Positions 30,074-40,200 of a DNA stretch of 64,000 nt are shown piece after piece. Both the position numbers and the translations under genes were made by a program. How positions within the stretch are numbered: the stretch's first letter is position 1; each line of letters begins with the position of its first letter. Below the pieces are notes generated by a model. It worked only from the letters and a program-made list of their open reading frames with translations, was not told the origin of the DNA and did no database searches. The stretch comes from Leishmania donovani (lineage: Eukaryota; Euglenozoa; Kinetoplastea; Trypanosomatida; Trypanosomatidae): positions 2,467,726-2,531,725 of the forward strand of contig NC_018263.1 in assembly GCF_000227135.1 (NCBI RefSeq). The letters are read 5' to 3'.

Positions 30074-30079
30074 TTTTTT
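30074..30079 (+). terminator. Oligo-T terminator of tRNA-Pro
   Basis: Six T residues directly after the tRNA-Pro discriminator region, a standard Pol III stop. Confidence 0.85.
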
Positions 30080-30358
30080 CGGCGAAGTAAGGGGGGGCGT
30101 GGGTGGACTGGGTGGGGGGCATCTGGGCATTTCCCTTCCAGCCGCCAAAGCGGCGCCCACGCATGACGCGGCGTGTTCGAGGCGAAAAATGTGAAGAAGG
30201 GTGGGAACCCTTTGGCTCCTATCGAGAATAGCTCTTGCCTGCTTCTTCCTTTACTCTTGTACGTGGGTGCTCCAGGCTGCGACGGGTGGGAGGGGCCCTC
30301 GCGCTTCGCTTACACGTCGTTTCACACCATTCCTCTCCACACCGACCTCTCCGCGCCC

Positions 30359-31153
30359 TTAGGCGTCCTCGTCGGCCGAAACTCCACGACGGCTCGCCAT
30401 GGCGGCGCAGCGCTGCGCCGAGAGACGCTTCTGCTGCTTCGCCTCCTCGCGCGCTTTCACGCGCAGCCTGACACTCGCCGTGGTGTCCTCCGTCTTCTTG
30501 ATGGACACTTTCATGCGCGACGGCGCGGTTGACTGCTGCTGCGACTGCACGGCGTGAAACTTGACAGCGCGCTTCGGCAGCGTCACGGGTGCCTCCTTGC
30601 GGATATCCGCCACCGGCCGCAATCGCTGCAGCAGCTGCTCGAGTGCCTCCTTCGTCGGCGGCGTGCGGTGCTGCATGGAAATGCTGGTCAGCGGCACCAC
30701 CGTAACCGTTTCCTGTGTCCCGTCCCATATCTCTGTCAATATCTCGACGTCATCGGCATCCGTCATGCTCGGCACCCGAAGCCCCTTCGCCGAATGCAGC
30801 TCATCCTCCTCGGCCTGCAGGGTTGCTTCAAGAACCTTAATGCGGCCCATCGGTGGGTTGCGCTGCAGGCGCAGCGCCGACATCTCCTCCTTATTGCGAT
30901 CCACATAAAGCTGCACGAGCTGCGCGACCGTCTCCTCTGGGACGGCAGTGGCGGTGTAGCCGAGAGCAATGCACTGCTCCCGGAACCAGAAAAACCGCAT
31001 CAGCTGCAGCGTTTTCTCCATCTTGAGCCTGGTTTTGTGCGCGTCGAGTCGGACTGCGCGCTTCTCCTTCTTTTCCAGCTGCCGCACCGAGCGGTCGCGG
31101 GGATGGGGCACCGCGCGCTTCTCGCGCGCCGAGTTCAGCAACGCACGGCGCAT
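30359..31153 (-). CDS. TMA16: TMA16 homologue, ribosome-associated factor
   Basis: A 264-residue protein. The N-terminal half follows the pattern I know from TMA16 (translation machinery-associated protein 16), a 60S pre-ribosome-associated factor. Seen: VPHPRDRSVRQLEKKEKR near 15-32 (family pattern HPxSRK..Q..R..KKxK), an aromatic KTLQLMRFFWFREQ near 47-60 (family L.WF), then VAQLVQLYVDRNKEEMSAL (family ELIERYL.R...EL) and SAKGLRVPSM with EIWDG near 120-145 (family GLEIPDI..EWDG). The basic C-terminal tail (residues about 200-264) is an addition relative to the roughly 200-residue human protein. It is the first protein gene right of the tRNA cluster, and its 3' UTR must end before tRNA-Pro. 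Confidence 0.72.
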   Translation of the reverse strand: MRRALLNSAREKRAVPHPRDRSVRQLEKKEKRAVRLDAHKTRLKMEKTLQLMRFFWFREQCIALGYTATAVPEETVAQLVQLYVDRNKEEMSALRLQRNPPMGRIKVLEATLQAEEDELHSAKGLRVPSMTDADDVEILTEIWDGTQETVTVVPLTSISMQHRTPPTKEALEQLLQRLRPVADIRKEAPVTLPKRAVKFHAVQSQQQSTAPSRMKVSIKKTEDTTASVRLRVKAREEAKQQKRLSAQRCAAMASRRGVSADEDA

Positions 31154-31486
31154 GACTATCTAGCGGACGCGAAAGGCGGCAGCGCCACACATGTGAAAGA
31201 ACTCGGAGAAAGGACGGAAAGAAAAGAGTGAGGGAAGAGGGGCCATTCAAACCACCGAGCAACCAGAGCGGGATGTGTGTGTCTATGCGTGCGTTCGCCG
31301 CCGCCGCGGTGCCGTTGCACCGGCAACATCCTCGCACGCATATTCACGCCACCGCATCTCCCTGCCAACAGCGTCGCAGACACGACCTATTTCTGTGAAA
31401 GTTGTTTTCGCGGTCATCACCAGGAAAGAAGACCAGAGAAACATCGATGAAAGGGGACGGCATAAGTTACTTTGCACTCGTTCAAC
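31154..31486. other. Spacer upstream of TMA16 gene
   Basis: No gene seen. Positions 31265-31486 belong to a segment duplicated at 31668-31889, a contig-overlap artefact. Confidence 0.6.
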
Positions 31487-31568
31487 GTGTCCATTCTCTG
31501 CCACACAACATGAGCTAAGCTCTACTCTGCCCGGTCTGCCACAGTGGCCCATCTTGCGGTGCAAAGCA

Positions 31569-31667
31569 NNNNNNNNNNNNNNNNNNNNNNNNNNNNNNNN
31601 NNNNNNNNNNNNNNNNNNNNNNNNNNNNNNNNNNNNNNNNNNNNNNNNNNNNNNNNNNNNNNNNNNN
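31569..31667. other. Assembly gap (99 N), probably false
   Basis: The 304 bases before the gap (31265-31568) recur exactly after it (31668-31971). The contigs overlap rather than being separated. Confidence 0.85.
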
Positions 31668-32549
31668 AGAGCGGGATGTGTGTGTCTATGCGTGCGTTCG
31701 CCGCCGCCGCGGTGCCGTTGCACCGGCAACATCCTCGCACGCATATTCACGCCACCGCATCTCCCTGCCAACAGCGTCGCAGACACGACCTATTTCTGTG
31801 AAAGTTGTTTTCGCGGTCATCACCAGGAAAGAAGACCAGAGAAACATCGATGAAAGGGGACGGCATAAGTTACTTTGCACTCGTTCAACGTGTCCATTCT
31901 CTGCCACACAACATGAGCTAAGCTCTACTCTGCCCGGTCTGCCACAGTGGCCCATCTTGCGGTGCAAAGCAGCCGTAGACACTCGTTACACCAAATGCGC
32001 CGACTCAGTCGTCTGAGCACGGCCCCTGCCCCGTACCATGCCCACCCACCCGCCCGCCTCGCAGGTCGCCTCACAGCCGCGCCCCTCATGCCGCTCGCTA
32101 CTGGGCGCGCCCCTATCGGGGTGGCTCAGGCTCCCCCACCGGTAGGCAGCCTGAGGGCCGGGTGCGTGTGGGATACGTTCCAGTCAGGTCGGCACTCGTG
32201 CCCATCGTATGGATGGTGCAAGCATGCTCACGCTGTCGCAGGTCGCTCAGACGCATCGCGCCATCCAGGACCTGACCGCCGGCATCGGCAGTGATGCATC
32301 GCTCTGACCTCCCTGCGTCGCGGGTGCTTGGCCCTGTCAGCACCAGAAGTGGCTCGGCATTCGGCAGGGGTAGGGAGGGGCTGCTTGAACTCCCCACACG
32401 GAGTGTGTGTGTGTCCAAGCAGACGGAAGAAATGCAAGGGTAGAATCAAGAGTGCGTGCAGTGATTTGCCTTCCATCGCCCAAGCCCCTTGTTTTTGCTG
32501 CCCTTGCGCTCCGCAGCCTTTGGTGTGCGCCCTGTAGATAAGGCCTGTA

Positions 32550-32648
32550 NNNNNNNNNNNNNNNNNNNNNNNNNNNNNNNNNNNNNNNNNNNNNNNNNNN
32601 NNNNNNNNNNNNNNNNNNNNNNNNNNNNNNNNNNNNNNNNNNNNNNNN
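32550..32648. other. Assembly gap (99 N) at a chimeric contig end
   Basis: Bases 32649-32949 repeat 32114-32414. The left contig ends with 135 bases (32415-32549) identical to 2581-2715, while the right contig continues into different DNA (gggagggaggggggcatg). The left contig end probably belongs to the copy-1 locus. Confidence 0.8.
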
Positions 32649-33189
32649 TATCGGGGTGGCTCAGGCTCCCCCACCGGTAGGCAGCCTGAGGGCCGGGTGC
32701 GTGTGGGATACGTTCCAGTCAGGTCGGCACTCGTGCCCATCGTATGGATGGTGCAAGCATGCTCACGCTGTCGCAGGTCGCTCAGACGCATCGCGCCATC
32801 CAGGACCTGACCGCCGGCATCGGCAGTGATGCATCGCTCTGACCTCCCTGCGTCGCGGGTGCTTGGCCCTGTCAGCACCAGAAGTGGCTCGGCATTCGGC
32901 AGGGGTAGGGAGGGGCTGCTTGAACTCCCCACACGGAGTGTGTGTGTGTGTGTGGGAGGGAGGGGGGCATGCATTGGACCCTGGACACCACGCACTGACG
33001 TGCCCTCTGTCATCAGGGAGGGCGAAGTAAAGAAGTAAAGGAAAGAGAAAATGAGGCATCACCGCCACAGCCACAGAGAGCGCGACAGCATCATACCACC
33101 ACCATGCCGCGGGGGAAGCTCCGCAGTGAATTGTCGTTAGTTGATGAAACCAGTGGAAAAGGCGAAGGCGGACATACGCACCATTCAGT

Positions 33190-33800
33190 ACAGACACACA
33201 TCATGGAATTAGCCGTACCATAGGACAAGAAGCACCTGCCTGCAAACCCACTCCTCCACTTGGTCCCGGTTCAGCATCGTCCGGCTGCCACTGCGGCGGC
33301 ACTTGGCGCGCCGCCGCTACAGCAAAGAGTAGTACTCAGAAGTTGAAGAAGTCCGTGCTGGACGTTGTCGTGCGGCCACACGAGTGGAGGAGAAGGAAGT
33401 GCACGCTCACCCCGCTGGTGGCACGGATCGCCGACACCGTCTCATGACGGCAACTCATCCAGGTGTGCTTGCAGTTCGACACGTGCAACTCTCCATCACC
33501 GTGCAGCACAGGGAAAGAGCGGTAAGTTGCAGCTGTGTGAAGGGGGCTGGAGGGAACGTGCGCCTGATGCACGTGCACGCCGAGCGATGAGGAAGATGAG
33601 CACCCACGTTGGCGTCGGCAAGGCCGGCACCTGACCTAGCGGCCAGATCACTGGGGGATTCCAAGTATCCTTGCTCAGCCCTTCACACACGACGACGACT
33701 TCCGCCTCACGTACCTCGGCGGAGCTCATGTGCAGACATTCGGGCAACCTCACCGGTGGCAGCATCGCAGCTTCCCACAAACGTAACATGCACACAGAGA
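33190..33800 (-). pseudogene. Possible decayed coding remnant
   Basis: Minus-strand translation yields GC3-rich protein-like pieces in shifting frames: LPECLHMSSAEVREAEVVVV and following (about 33770-33600), then GDGELHVSNCKHTW through VHFLLLHSCGRTT to a stop at 33336, then after a further stop CRRSGSRTMLNRDQVEEWV ending at about 33215. The codon bias is like neighbouring genes, but stops and frame changes break it. No family is recognised. Confidence 0.3.
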
Positions 33801-35416
33801 AAAAAAAAGGATTACGAAAGCAGCAGAAGCGCGACGCACCGAGTGCGTGTGCACAGACGTCTTATAAAGAGCATAGGTAAACAGAACAGCGGACAGGGTT
33901 GTGGAGCAGGAAGGAGGTTGCGCCAGAAATCCGCAAAGAGAGGGGAGGACAATACCGAAAGAGCAAACGCGAAACAGAGAGAGAGAGAGCTGAAGCCCAA
34001 AATAAAAAAGGAATATACGGCCTTGCGTTATGACTGGGGAACGGGCGACAGGAAGACCCGAAACACAGAGGGTTGAAGGGATGACCAAGAGGATCTGAGT
34101 CACAGCACACTAATAGAGGAAACAGATGGACACAAACACGCACAAATCCGTGATGGCACCCACCAGCTTGTATGCAAAAGCGCCGCTCAGACAGCGATGA
34201 AAAGATTCCAATGTGCGAATGGCAGGAAAAGAAAATTGAGAAGGCGGAGTGGAGTGCGAGAGAGAGAGGTGCTCCTTCAGCGCGGTGTGAAGAAAGGAAG
34301 AGCTGAGGGATGAGAAAGTAAGCAAAACAACGGCGCTTGCGCGAGTCCGTGGAGCAGGGAAGGTTAGAAAAAGCCGTGCGTGTCGTCGATCACGAACCTC
34401 AGCAACACTCCATGCGCTTCAGTCTCTGGCACAATCTGCATGAATCTGCACAGAAAAAAAAAACAAGTACTGGGGAAGAGAGTAGAAAATGATGACGGCC
34501 AAAGGGCAGACGCGCGCGCACACACACACACAACATGCGAACGCGCCGAGCAGTCGTCGCTATGCAGGAAGGAGGGACAGGCGTGCCAGTGGCAAAGCAG
34601 GGGACGAAATGGAAACGAAGAAAAAGGGGATCTAGACAGATATTGTGGGTGAAGGCGCAGTAGCGCGCGTGGGAAGGATGATTGGTTGGCTGTGGGGAGG
34701 GGCTGTCGCAGCTGTGCAGATGCAGCTGCTGCGTTCTTCCATATCATCTGATGAAGCGAGAGTGATGGAAGGTGTATGGGAAAGGCAAGGCAGGCTGAGA
34801 GAAGGGAAAGGGAGAGGAACACGCCGATTCCCACAGCCCTGGCTTTGCCGGTGCGACTACGCTAATACAGCGAATGGCTCGCGAGGGGCTGAAGGGAGGC
34901 AATGGAGATGCACTAAGCGGTGAAAACAAACAAGAAGCATAGAAGATAGAGAAGGGCAGCTGAGAGGTGTGCTTCGTCCATTTCGCGTGACTAAACGGCT
35001 TAGTTGCCCCGTCACTTGGGGTTGCGCGTACAACAAGGAACGAGAAAAGACCAGCAACACGCACAGGAAGGGATAGCTGGCGGGGCTCTCATCATGGTCG
35101 ATGCAGAGTATTGCATATATCCTCCCGTGTACCACCTATGCGTGCAGGATGCACACTCGCTGCGGAGCTTGATTCTCTTCTTTTGCCTTTGCGTGCACAC
35201 CGTGGCAGTAGCGGCACAACGGTTGCGGCTTACGCACGCGCCCCCCGCCCCGCCCCTTCACAGGGGGCGGCAGGAAAAAAAAACGAAACGATGGGGCGAT
35301 AGGAAGCACCGGCACGGAATGTCGCGAAAGGAAGCTGAGCCGCTCTCGGAAGCTTTTCAAGCTGTCCGAACAAAGAGCTCCTCTTCCCCATCTCTCTTTT
35401 TTGGTTTTAAGCGTCT
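33801..35416. other. Intergenic region, probable 3' UTR of the TBC-domain gene
   Basis: No supportable gene. It holds a short CA microsatellite near 34519-34532, a GA-rich tract near 33975-33990, and many purine-rich plus-strand blocks that are pyrimidine tracts in the transcript. Confidence 0.55.
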
Positions 35417-37090
35417 TCAGTACTTCTCGAACTCGATGTGTGGATGGGTGGCCTTGCAGTCATCGCACACAGCACCGAGGTCTTCGTTCCACCACTTTGG
35501 CCGTTTCTTGTCGCAGATTTCGCACGGCTCAAACGTTTCCGTCTTTGGCGCCCGCTGCAGGCGAGGCGCAATGCGCTTCTCGTAGACCTGGCTGCGGATG
35601 AGATCGATGCTGTCTCCATCCTCTCCGAGGTCGATGTACGGTGCCCGCTGAAGAATGGCCAGGACATCCTCGTGGTCAGCGACGCGATAATCCAGGCGCA
35701 TCAGCTCGTACAGCTCGTTCGCCTCGGTGGAGCTCTTGATGGCGAGTAGTTCGGTGCGGAAGTGCTCGACAATGGCGAGACAGAAGCGGATGAGGAATCG
35801 CATGCCGCCTTGCATGAAGGCATCCAAGAAGCTGAAGAGTTCGTTGAATTGCAGCACGTGAATGCACAGACCTGTCAAGATCTTCTGCAGGTATGTGTCC
35901 GGCCAGAAATTCAGCTTCTCCAGATGCTTCGCGACCTCGGGCTGCTGCTTCTGCATAAAGTACTCGACCACCCACGCACTCGTGGCGAAGCCCACCGCCT
36001 CCGCTGCCCAGTGCCCCTTCAGGTACTCCGTCGCCACAAACCGGATCACTGCCGCCGTCTCAACCTCGGTCAGCACAAGCATGCACAAGCCAGCAAGATA
36101 GCTCATGGCCTGGCCGTACGCGTGGAACTCGTGGTACATGGCGTTCAGAAACGCCACCATCTTTCGGCGGTGGTCCGGATGGAAGAAGGTGCGGTCTGCG
36201 TCCTTGATGATGACGCGCACCACATCCTCATCCTCGTCTTCGATCTCTACGTACTGCACGGGCTTGCGGTAAAATGCGGCCTTCTCCACCCATTTCTCGA
36301 GCCGCTGCCGCAGCTCATCCTTGTGCGCCTCCAGAAATCCGTTGTTCAGGTTTAGCAGTGGCGCCCGCTCCACCACCTCTACCTGCCAGAAGAGGGGCAT
36401 ATCAAAGTAAGGGCCGGTGAAATGAGTTGGCTTGCAATACTTCACGGGCTTCTTTGACGCCCGGTCCGCAGTGGCTGCCTCGGCAGCCGCACCAAAGCTG
36501 GACACCGACGGAGCAGTAGCCGTTGTGGTTGTCGTTGCAGCAGTCTTGCCGAAGCCGAAGGAAATCGGCACTGCCGCATCAGAGGCGGGCTTCGGCGTCG
36601 TAGCTGCAGCGTTGCCGAAGCCGAACATTGGCTTTGCGCCGGGCATTGACGTGGCCTGAGTGGAAGCTGCAACACCAAAGCCAAAGGCGCTTGCATTGGC
36701 TGACGACGTGCTGGGTGCGGCGGGAGCGCCAGACACGTTCGTCTGCGTCGCTGGTGCCTCCCCCAGCACCGAGCCCTGAGCTGTTGGCGCTGTGGCTTCC
36801 GACAGCGCCTTCTGTTCTGCGGAATACATCCTCCACACCTCCGCGTCCGACTTGCCTGACTTGGCCTTCAACTCTCGCGCTTTGCGGTGAATGACGCGTA
36901 GCTCATCGTTGATCTTCTCTGCATTTTTGTGGGCCACGGTTGTGTCCTCGAAGAAGTCAGCTGGAATGGCGGAAAACGACTGCGCGAACGACGCGAGGGC
37001 GGCGGGGTAGCTGCCGAAGGCGTCAAAACACTCCTTTGCGCGGGCCTCCTTGAGGCCTGTTATCTTCTGCAGGTGAGCGGCGGTGGCCAT
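35417..37090 (-). CDS. TBC-domain (Rab-GAP-like) protein with UBA-like, FG-repeat and zinc-finger regions
   Basis: A 557-residue protein starting at the first ATG, nine bases after a predicted acceptor. The N-terminus (residues 6-36, LQKITGLKEARAKECFDAFG) resembles a UBA-type helical fold. Residues 130-205 are low complexity with three FGFG motifs (136, 156, 178), like nucleoporin FG repeats. Residues 230-480 look like a TBC domain, which stimulates GTP hydrolysis by Rab GTPases. The two catalytic signatures appear as IIKDADR (294-300, IxxDxxR) and YGQ (325-327, YxQ), followed by helical blocks LCMLVLTEVETAAVIRF and FLIRFCLAIVEHFRTELLAI. The C-terminus has four cysteines (523, 526, 542, 545; CEIC and CDDC around a WW pair) suggesting a small zinc ribbon. 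The TBC call rests on motifs and spacing. Confidence 0.7.
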   Translation of the reverse strand: MATAAHLQKITGLKEARAKECFDAFGSYPAALASFAQSFSAIPADFFEDTTVAHKNAEKINDELRVIHRKARELKAKSGKSDAEVWRMYSAEQKALSEATAPTAQGSVLGEAPATQTNVSGAPAAPSTSSANASAFGFGVAASTQATSMPGAKPMFGFGNAAATTPKPASDAAVPISFGFGKTAATTTTTATAPSVSSFGAAAEAATADRASKKPVKYCKPTHFTGPYFDMPLFWQVEVVERAPLLNLNNGFLEAHKDELRQRLEKWVEKAAFYRKPVQYVEIEDEDEDVVRVIIKDADRTFFHPDHRRKMVAFLNAMYHEFHAYGQAMSYLAGLCMLVLTEVETAAVIRFVATEYLKGHWAAEAVGFATSAWVVEYFMQKQQPEVAKHLEKLNFWPDTYLQKILTGLCIHVLQFNELFSFLDAFMQGGMRFLIRFCLAIVEHFRTELLAIKSSTEANELYELMRLDYRVADHEDVLAILQRAPYIDLGEDGDSIDLIRSQVYEKRIAPRLQRAPKTETFEPCEICDKKRPKWWNEDLGAVCDDCKATHPHIEFEKY

Positions 37091-37099
37091 TGTGGCTGC

Positions 37100-37124
37100 C
37101 TTGAGGTGATGGGGAGGGGGGGGC
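37100..37124 (-). promoter_or_regulatory. Predicted spliced-leader acceptor for the TBC-domain gene
   Basis: On the minus strand an eight-C run and adjoining pyrimidines (37111-37124) are followed by the first AG at 37101-37100, nine bases before the ATG at 37090. Confidence 0.5.
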
Positions 37125-37974
37125 GAGTAAAAGTTTGATTATCGCTATTACACTCCGCGTTTTTAAGGGTTGAGTTTGAAAAAGAGGCGCCAATGATGGG
37201 AAACCGTGGCACGAAGGAAAGGACGAACGTCGACCACGGAAAATCTGTGTATGGCGCGTCTGAGAGGAGGAAAGGCCGTGCTGCAGGTGCGTTAAAAAAC
37301 TGAGGTATGCTGTGCGTGGGTGAAGGGGAGGGGGGAGGGGAGGATAAGACAACGCACGCGTAAACCAGAGGTTGAGCGGGAGTGAGGGTAAAATGAGTGA
37401 GACGGTCAAGAGGATTGAGGAATAAGGTGGAGTGTGCAGGAAACGCAACGTTCCACTGGAAGCGGTTGCTCTTGTGTATGCGCATATGTGGCGAGGAATA
37501 CCCTACCTAGAGGGTCAAGGCACTGATCCTCAAGCAAGATATCGATACCTCGCGGCGCTGCCTGTGAGAGGAGGGAAGGCTGCATCGACGGACCATAGAG
37601 TTTGTATTTCTTCACAGAAGAAAAGAATTCTAATAGACATGCAAACACACAGATATTGACACCAAGAGATCTGCCGCTCCCCCCTCTGTGGGGGGGGGGA
37701 TAGAGACACACACTGGACAAGGTGGCCGTTGCGCGAACCGATCCACGGCACAGGCCCTGCAAGCAGCGTGGCACAGTTGCAAAGCGGCGCCACTACCCCG
37801 CAACTCACGTTCAAGCACAGAGAGAGGCAAGAAATAGAAGGGATTCTCGATGGAAAAGCAAAACTAAGGATCCGTGCACTAAGAAAAACAAGCAGTCACG
37901 TTAGTGTACATCCGGCAGCGGCACCCACTCACCAGACTAGCGCATACACTTCGATCGGCGCGTCTCGCCGTCCC
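37125..37974. other. Intergenic region left of the DM10-domain gene
   Basis: No gene seen. G runs at 37323-37340 and 37687-37699 are C tracts in the transcript and fit trans-splicing signals. The right part is probably 3' UTR of the DM10 protein gene. Confidence 0.55.
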
Positions 37975-40200
37975 TCACAGGAAGAGAATACGCCGGATTT
38001 CTTGCAGTGGAAGCCGCCTCGCCGTCCAGTCGTTCAGCCCTGGAGTGTGATAGAACCGGTAGAGCAGCGCCCCGATCTCGTCATCCGTCATGGGCGTCTT
38101 AAGGCGATCCTTTACACAATCCTGGAACTCGGACATGCCCAAGTTACCGTCATACGCTGACTCGGAGGCGCTGCGAAAGGAGCGGATGGCGAGTGTGCGG
38201 CGTGCCTCGATGAGTGTAAGGAAGCGCTGCAGGGCAGCTTCCGCCTGCGCCTCGGCGTTGACCTTCTTCGCCAGCATCATTGCGCTCTGCACCGGCCCCC
38301 GCTGCACCACCACGCCGTTGCGGGTGTCACCCCATCTCTTCTGCGACTCGCGTGGCTTGAAGTTCGAGATAAACAGCTGTTGCATGAACTGCTCCGTGAA
38401 ATCAGCCAGCGACACCCAACCATCCTTGTCGCCGTCGGCGCGCTCCATCACGTTGGTCAGCTCTGCATCCGTCGCGTGTACGCCGGCGTCACTCAGCACC
38501 TCGCGCACGTTCTCTCGCGTCAGCCCTTGCGTCGACGATGAGGCGTAGTGACGAAAGGCGTCGGATATGCGGGAAAACTGCTGCTGTAGGTACGAAGCCA
38601 CTATGCCGAGAATTTCCTGGGTGCGAAAATAGGACTCCTCCATGTTAGGCATTCCCATCTCGAGGTACCTCTTCGTGCGCTCATCCATCTCCTTGAGCAG
38701 GTAGTCGACGCCATCCAGGCGAATGATGTTGCCCACCTTGAGCCGCGCGGGGTTCTGCAGGTTTTCCACCGCACGGCGCGCAAAAATCTTCCCACCAACG
38801 TGGCCGCTATTCGGCACCTGCAGCTCGAAGACGGACACGGTGTCGTCGGCGAGGTAGTAGCACACGATGAACTGACGCCCCTCATTCTCTTCCGACGGGT
38901 TCACCATCTCGGCACCAAAGCGGAAGACATCTTGCGCGTAGCGGGTTAGCTTCAACGCATCTTTCTCCCCAGCAGAGTCTCTGAAGACCATTGTCGACGC
39001 GCCGAAGCGCTTGCCAGAGTCGCCGGCGGCATCGCGTGCATCCTTGGCCAGCCGTGGTCGGCGCTTGCCTACCGTGATTTCGTCTTCTTCGCACAGTGGC
39101 GTGGTGACGGCTGGCTCAGGGATGCCTCGCGCCTCCATGTACGCCCGTGTGTGCTCGTCGCAGTCGTAGATGAAGAAGGGTCGCGTGAAGATGTCCACCG
39201 TTGTACCGGTGCGCAGATCCTCCGCGCCCACGCACGCCGGTGGTGGACCCTGTGGGTGGTTGAGCGTTTCGGAGGAGAGCAGCACCGCGCGCGCCTCCTT
39301 CGGGATGCGGCGGCGGCGCACAAAGACCGGGTACGGGTCGCGGCCGTCGTTCTCCGCCTTGTCGAAAAGCACGGCAATGCTACCATCCGCCAGGTAGAAG
39401 TAGATGCGGAACTTCCTCTTTTCCCAGACAGCGTAGAAGCACAGCACGTTGCGGTCGTATTCGTAGAAGTTGCGCGCCTTTGCCCGCTCTGCAGGTGTGA
39501 GAAGGCTGGCATGAGTGCCCGCACGCGTTGCCGCCTGCATCTCAACCACGCGCCGCATTTCGATGTGCTGCTCATCTATCCTGCCAGGGCGGCGCATGGC
39601 GCTCGTCTCGAACTCGTCACGAGGGTACTCGAGCGGCTCGGGCTGTGGCATCCCCATCACCTCGAAAAAATCACGCGTAAAGGCGTCGCAGTCTACGAGG
39701 TTGTACTCCAACCCACGGCACTTAATGGAGGCGCCGATGCAGAGCCGGAAGACGTCCACCCCGTCTGGTCTGAAGCGCGACACCATAGTGCCCTTCTGCA
39801 GGCCGCTGTTTGCCACTGCCGGTGTCTCCACGATGCTCAGAGATCCGTCAGCGAGAAAGTAGTGCAGCTTCACCTTGCGCACTCGCCATGTCTCAATTCT
39901 GCTTCCCACCACGTTCTCCGTGTAATAGGCGAAAAAGCGCAGCACCTTGTCGTCTAAGGTTCGCCACGACGGAAAGCGCTGGAGAATGATGCGCACCGGG
40001 ATGCCACACCCCTCCGGCGCCGAGCCGGCGGCTACAGCGGAGCCGTCGAGGGCCGCTGCATCCTTCACGGTCCGTGTGCCTTCATCGTCGATGGTGCAGT
40101 ACTGTCGTCTTCCATGCGTTGCGGGGTGCTGCAGCTCTGCGAATGAGAAGCCTGGAAGCTTGGGCAGCGCATTATACACCGTCTTTTCGCGGATGCTCAT
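37975..40200 (-). CDS. Three-DM10-domain EF-hand axonemal protein (RIB72/EFHC type)
   Basis: A 741-residue protein starting MSIREKTVYNALPKLPG. It has three DM10 domains at about 80-195 (LRFFAYYTENV, LHYFLADGS), 240-365 (LCFYAVWEKR, IYFYLADGS) and 415-525 (VCYYLADDT), then an EF-hand region at about 560-612 with a canonical calcium loop (DGDKDGWVSLADF). This is the architecture of Chlamydomonas RIB72 and vertebrate EFHC1/EFHC2, proteins inside the A-tubule of axonemal doublet microtubules that stabilise the protofilament ribbon. In Leishmania it would act in the flagellum. The length matches RIB72 (about 640-750 residues). The second C-terminal helical region (SMSEFQDCVKDRLK-like pattern near 690-720) may be a degenerate EF-hand. 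Confidence 0.93.
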   Translation of the reverse strand: MSIREKTVYNALPKLPGFSFAELQHPATHGRRQYCTIDDEGTRTVKDAAALDGSAVAAGSAPEGCGIPVRIILQRFPSWRTLDDKVLRFFAYYTENVVGSRIETWRVRKVKLHYFLADGSLSIVETPAVANSGLQKGTMVSRFRPDGVDVFRLCIGASIKCRGLEYNLVDCDAFTRDFFEVMGMPQPEPLEYPRDEFETSAMRRPGRIDEQHIEMRRVVEMQAATRAGTHASLLTPAERAKARNFYEYDRNVLCFYAVWEKRKFRIYFYLADGSIAVLFDKAENDGRDPYPVFVRRRRIPKEARAVLLSSETLNHPQGPPPACVGAEDLRTGTTVDIFTRPFFIYDCDEHTRAYMEARGIPEPAVTTPLCEEDEITVGKRRPRLAKDARDAAGDSGKRFGASTMVFRDSAGEKDALKLTRYAQDVFRFGAEMVNPSEENEGRQFIVCYYLADDTVSVFELQVPNSGHVGGKIFARRAVENLQNPARLKVGNIIRLDGVDYLLKEMDERTKRYLEMGMPNMEESYFRTQEILGIVASYLQQQFSRISDAFRHYASSSTQGLTRENVREVLSDAGVHATDAELTNVMERADGDKDGWVSLADFTEQFMQQLFISNFKPRESQKRWGDTRNGVVVQRGPVQSAMMLAKKVNAEAQAEAALQRFLTLIEARRTLAIRSFRSASESAYDGNLGMSEFQDCVKDRLKTPMTDDEIGALLYRFYHTPGLNDWTARRLPLQEIRRILFL

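Larger units (their letters stand above)
31487..32949. mobile_element. SIDER2-like retroposon, copy 2, inflated by duplicated contig ends
   Basis: Same element as copy 1 (gtctgagcacggcccctgcc and gcatcgctctgacctccctg blocks present). As assembled it contains two N gaps and two exact duplications of contig ends, so the true element is probably about 650 bp. The hairpin stems (32323-32328 and 32339-32344) are present. It would sit in the spacer between TMA16 and the TBC-domain gene, which may be the TBC gene's 3' UTR, where SIDER2 copies are known to lower mRNA stability. The central contig carries at its right end the flank of copy 1, indicating a chimera. Confidence 0.75.

Noticed and set aside
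30554..31231. 225-residue plus-strand frame
   Set aside because: Exactly antisense to the TMA16 homologue; histidine/leucine-rich shadow.
32228..33013. 261-residue frame spanning an N gap in the SIDER region
   Set aside because: Made of duplicated SIDER sequence joined through N; no protein exists here.
39151..39957. 268-residue plus-strand frame
   Set aside because: Antisense shadow of the DM10-domain gene.
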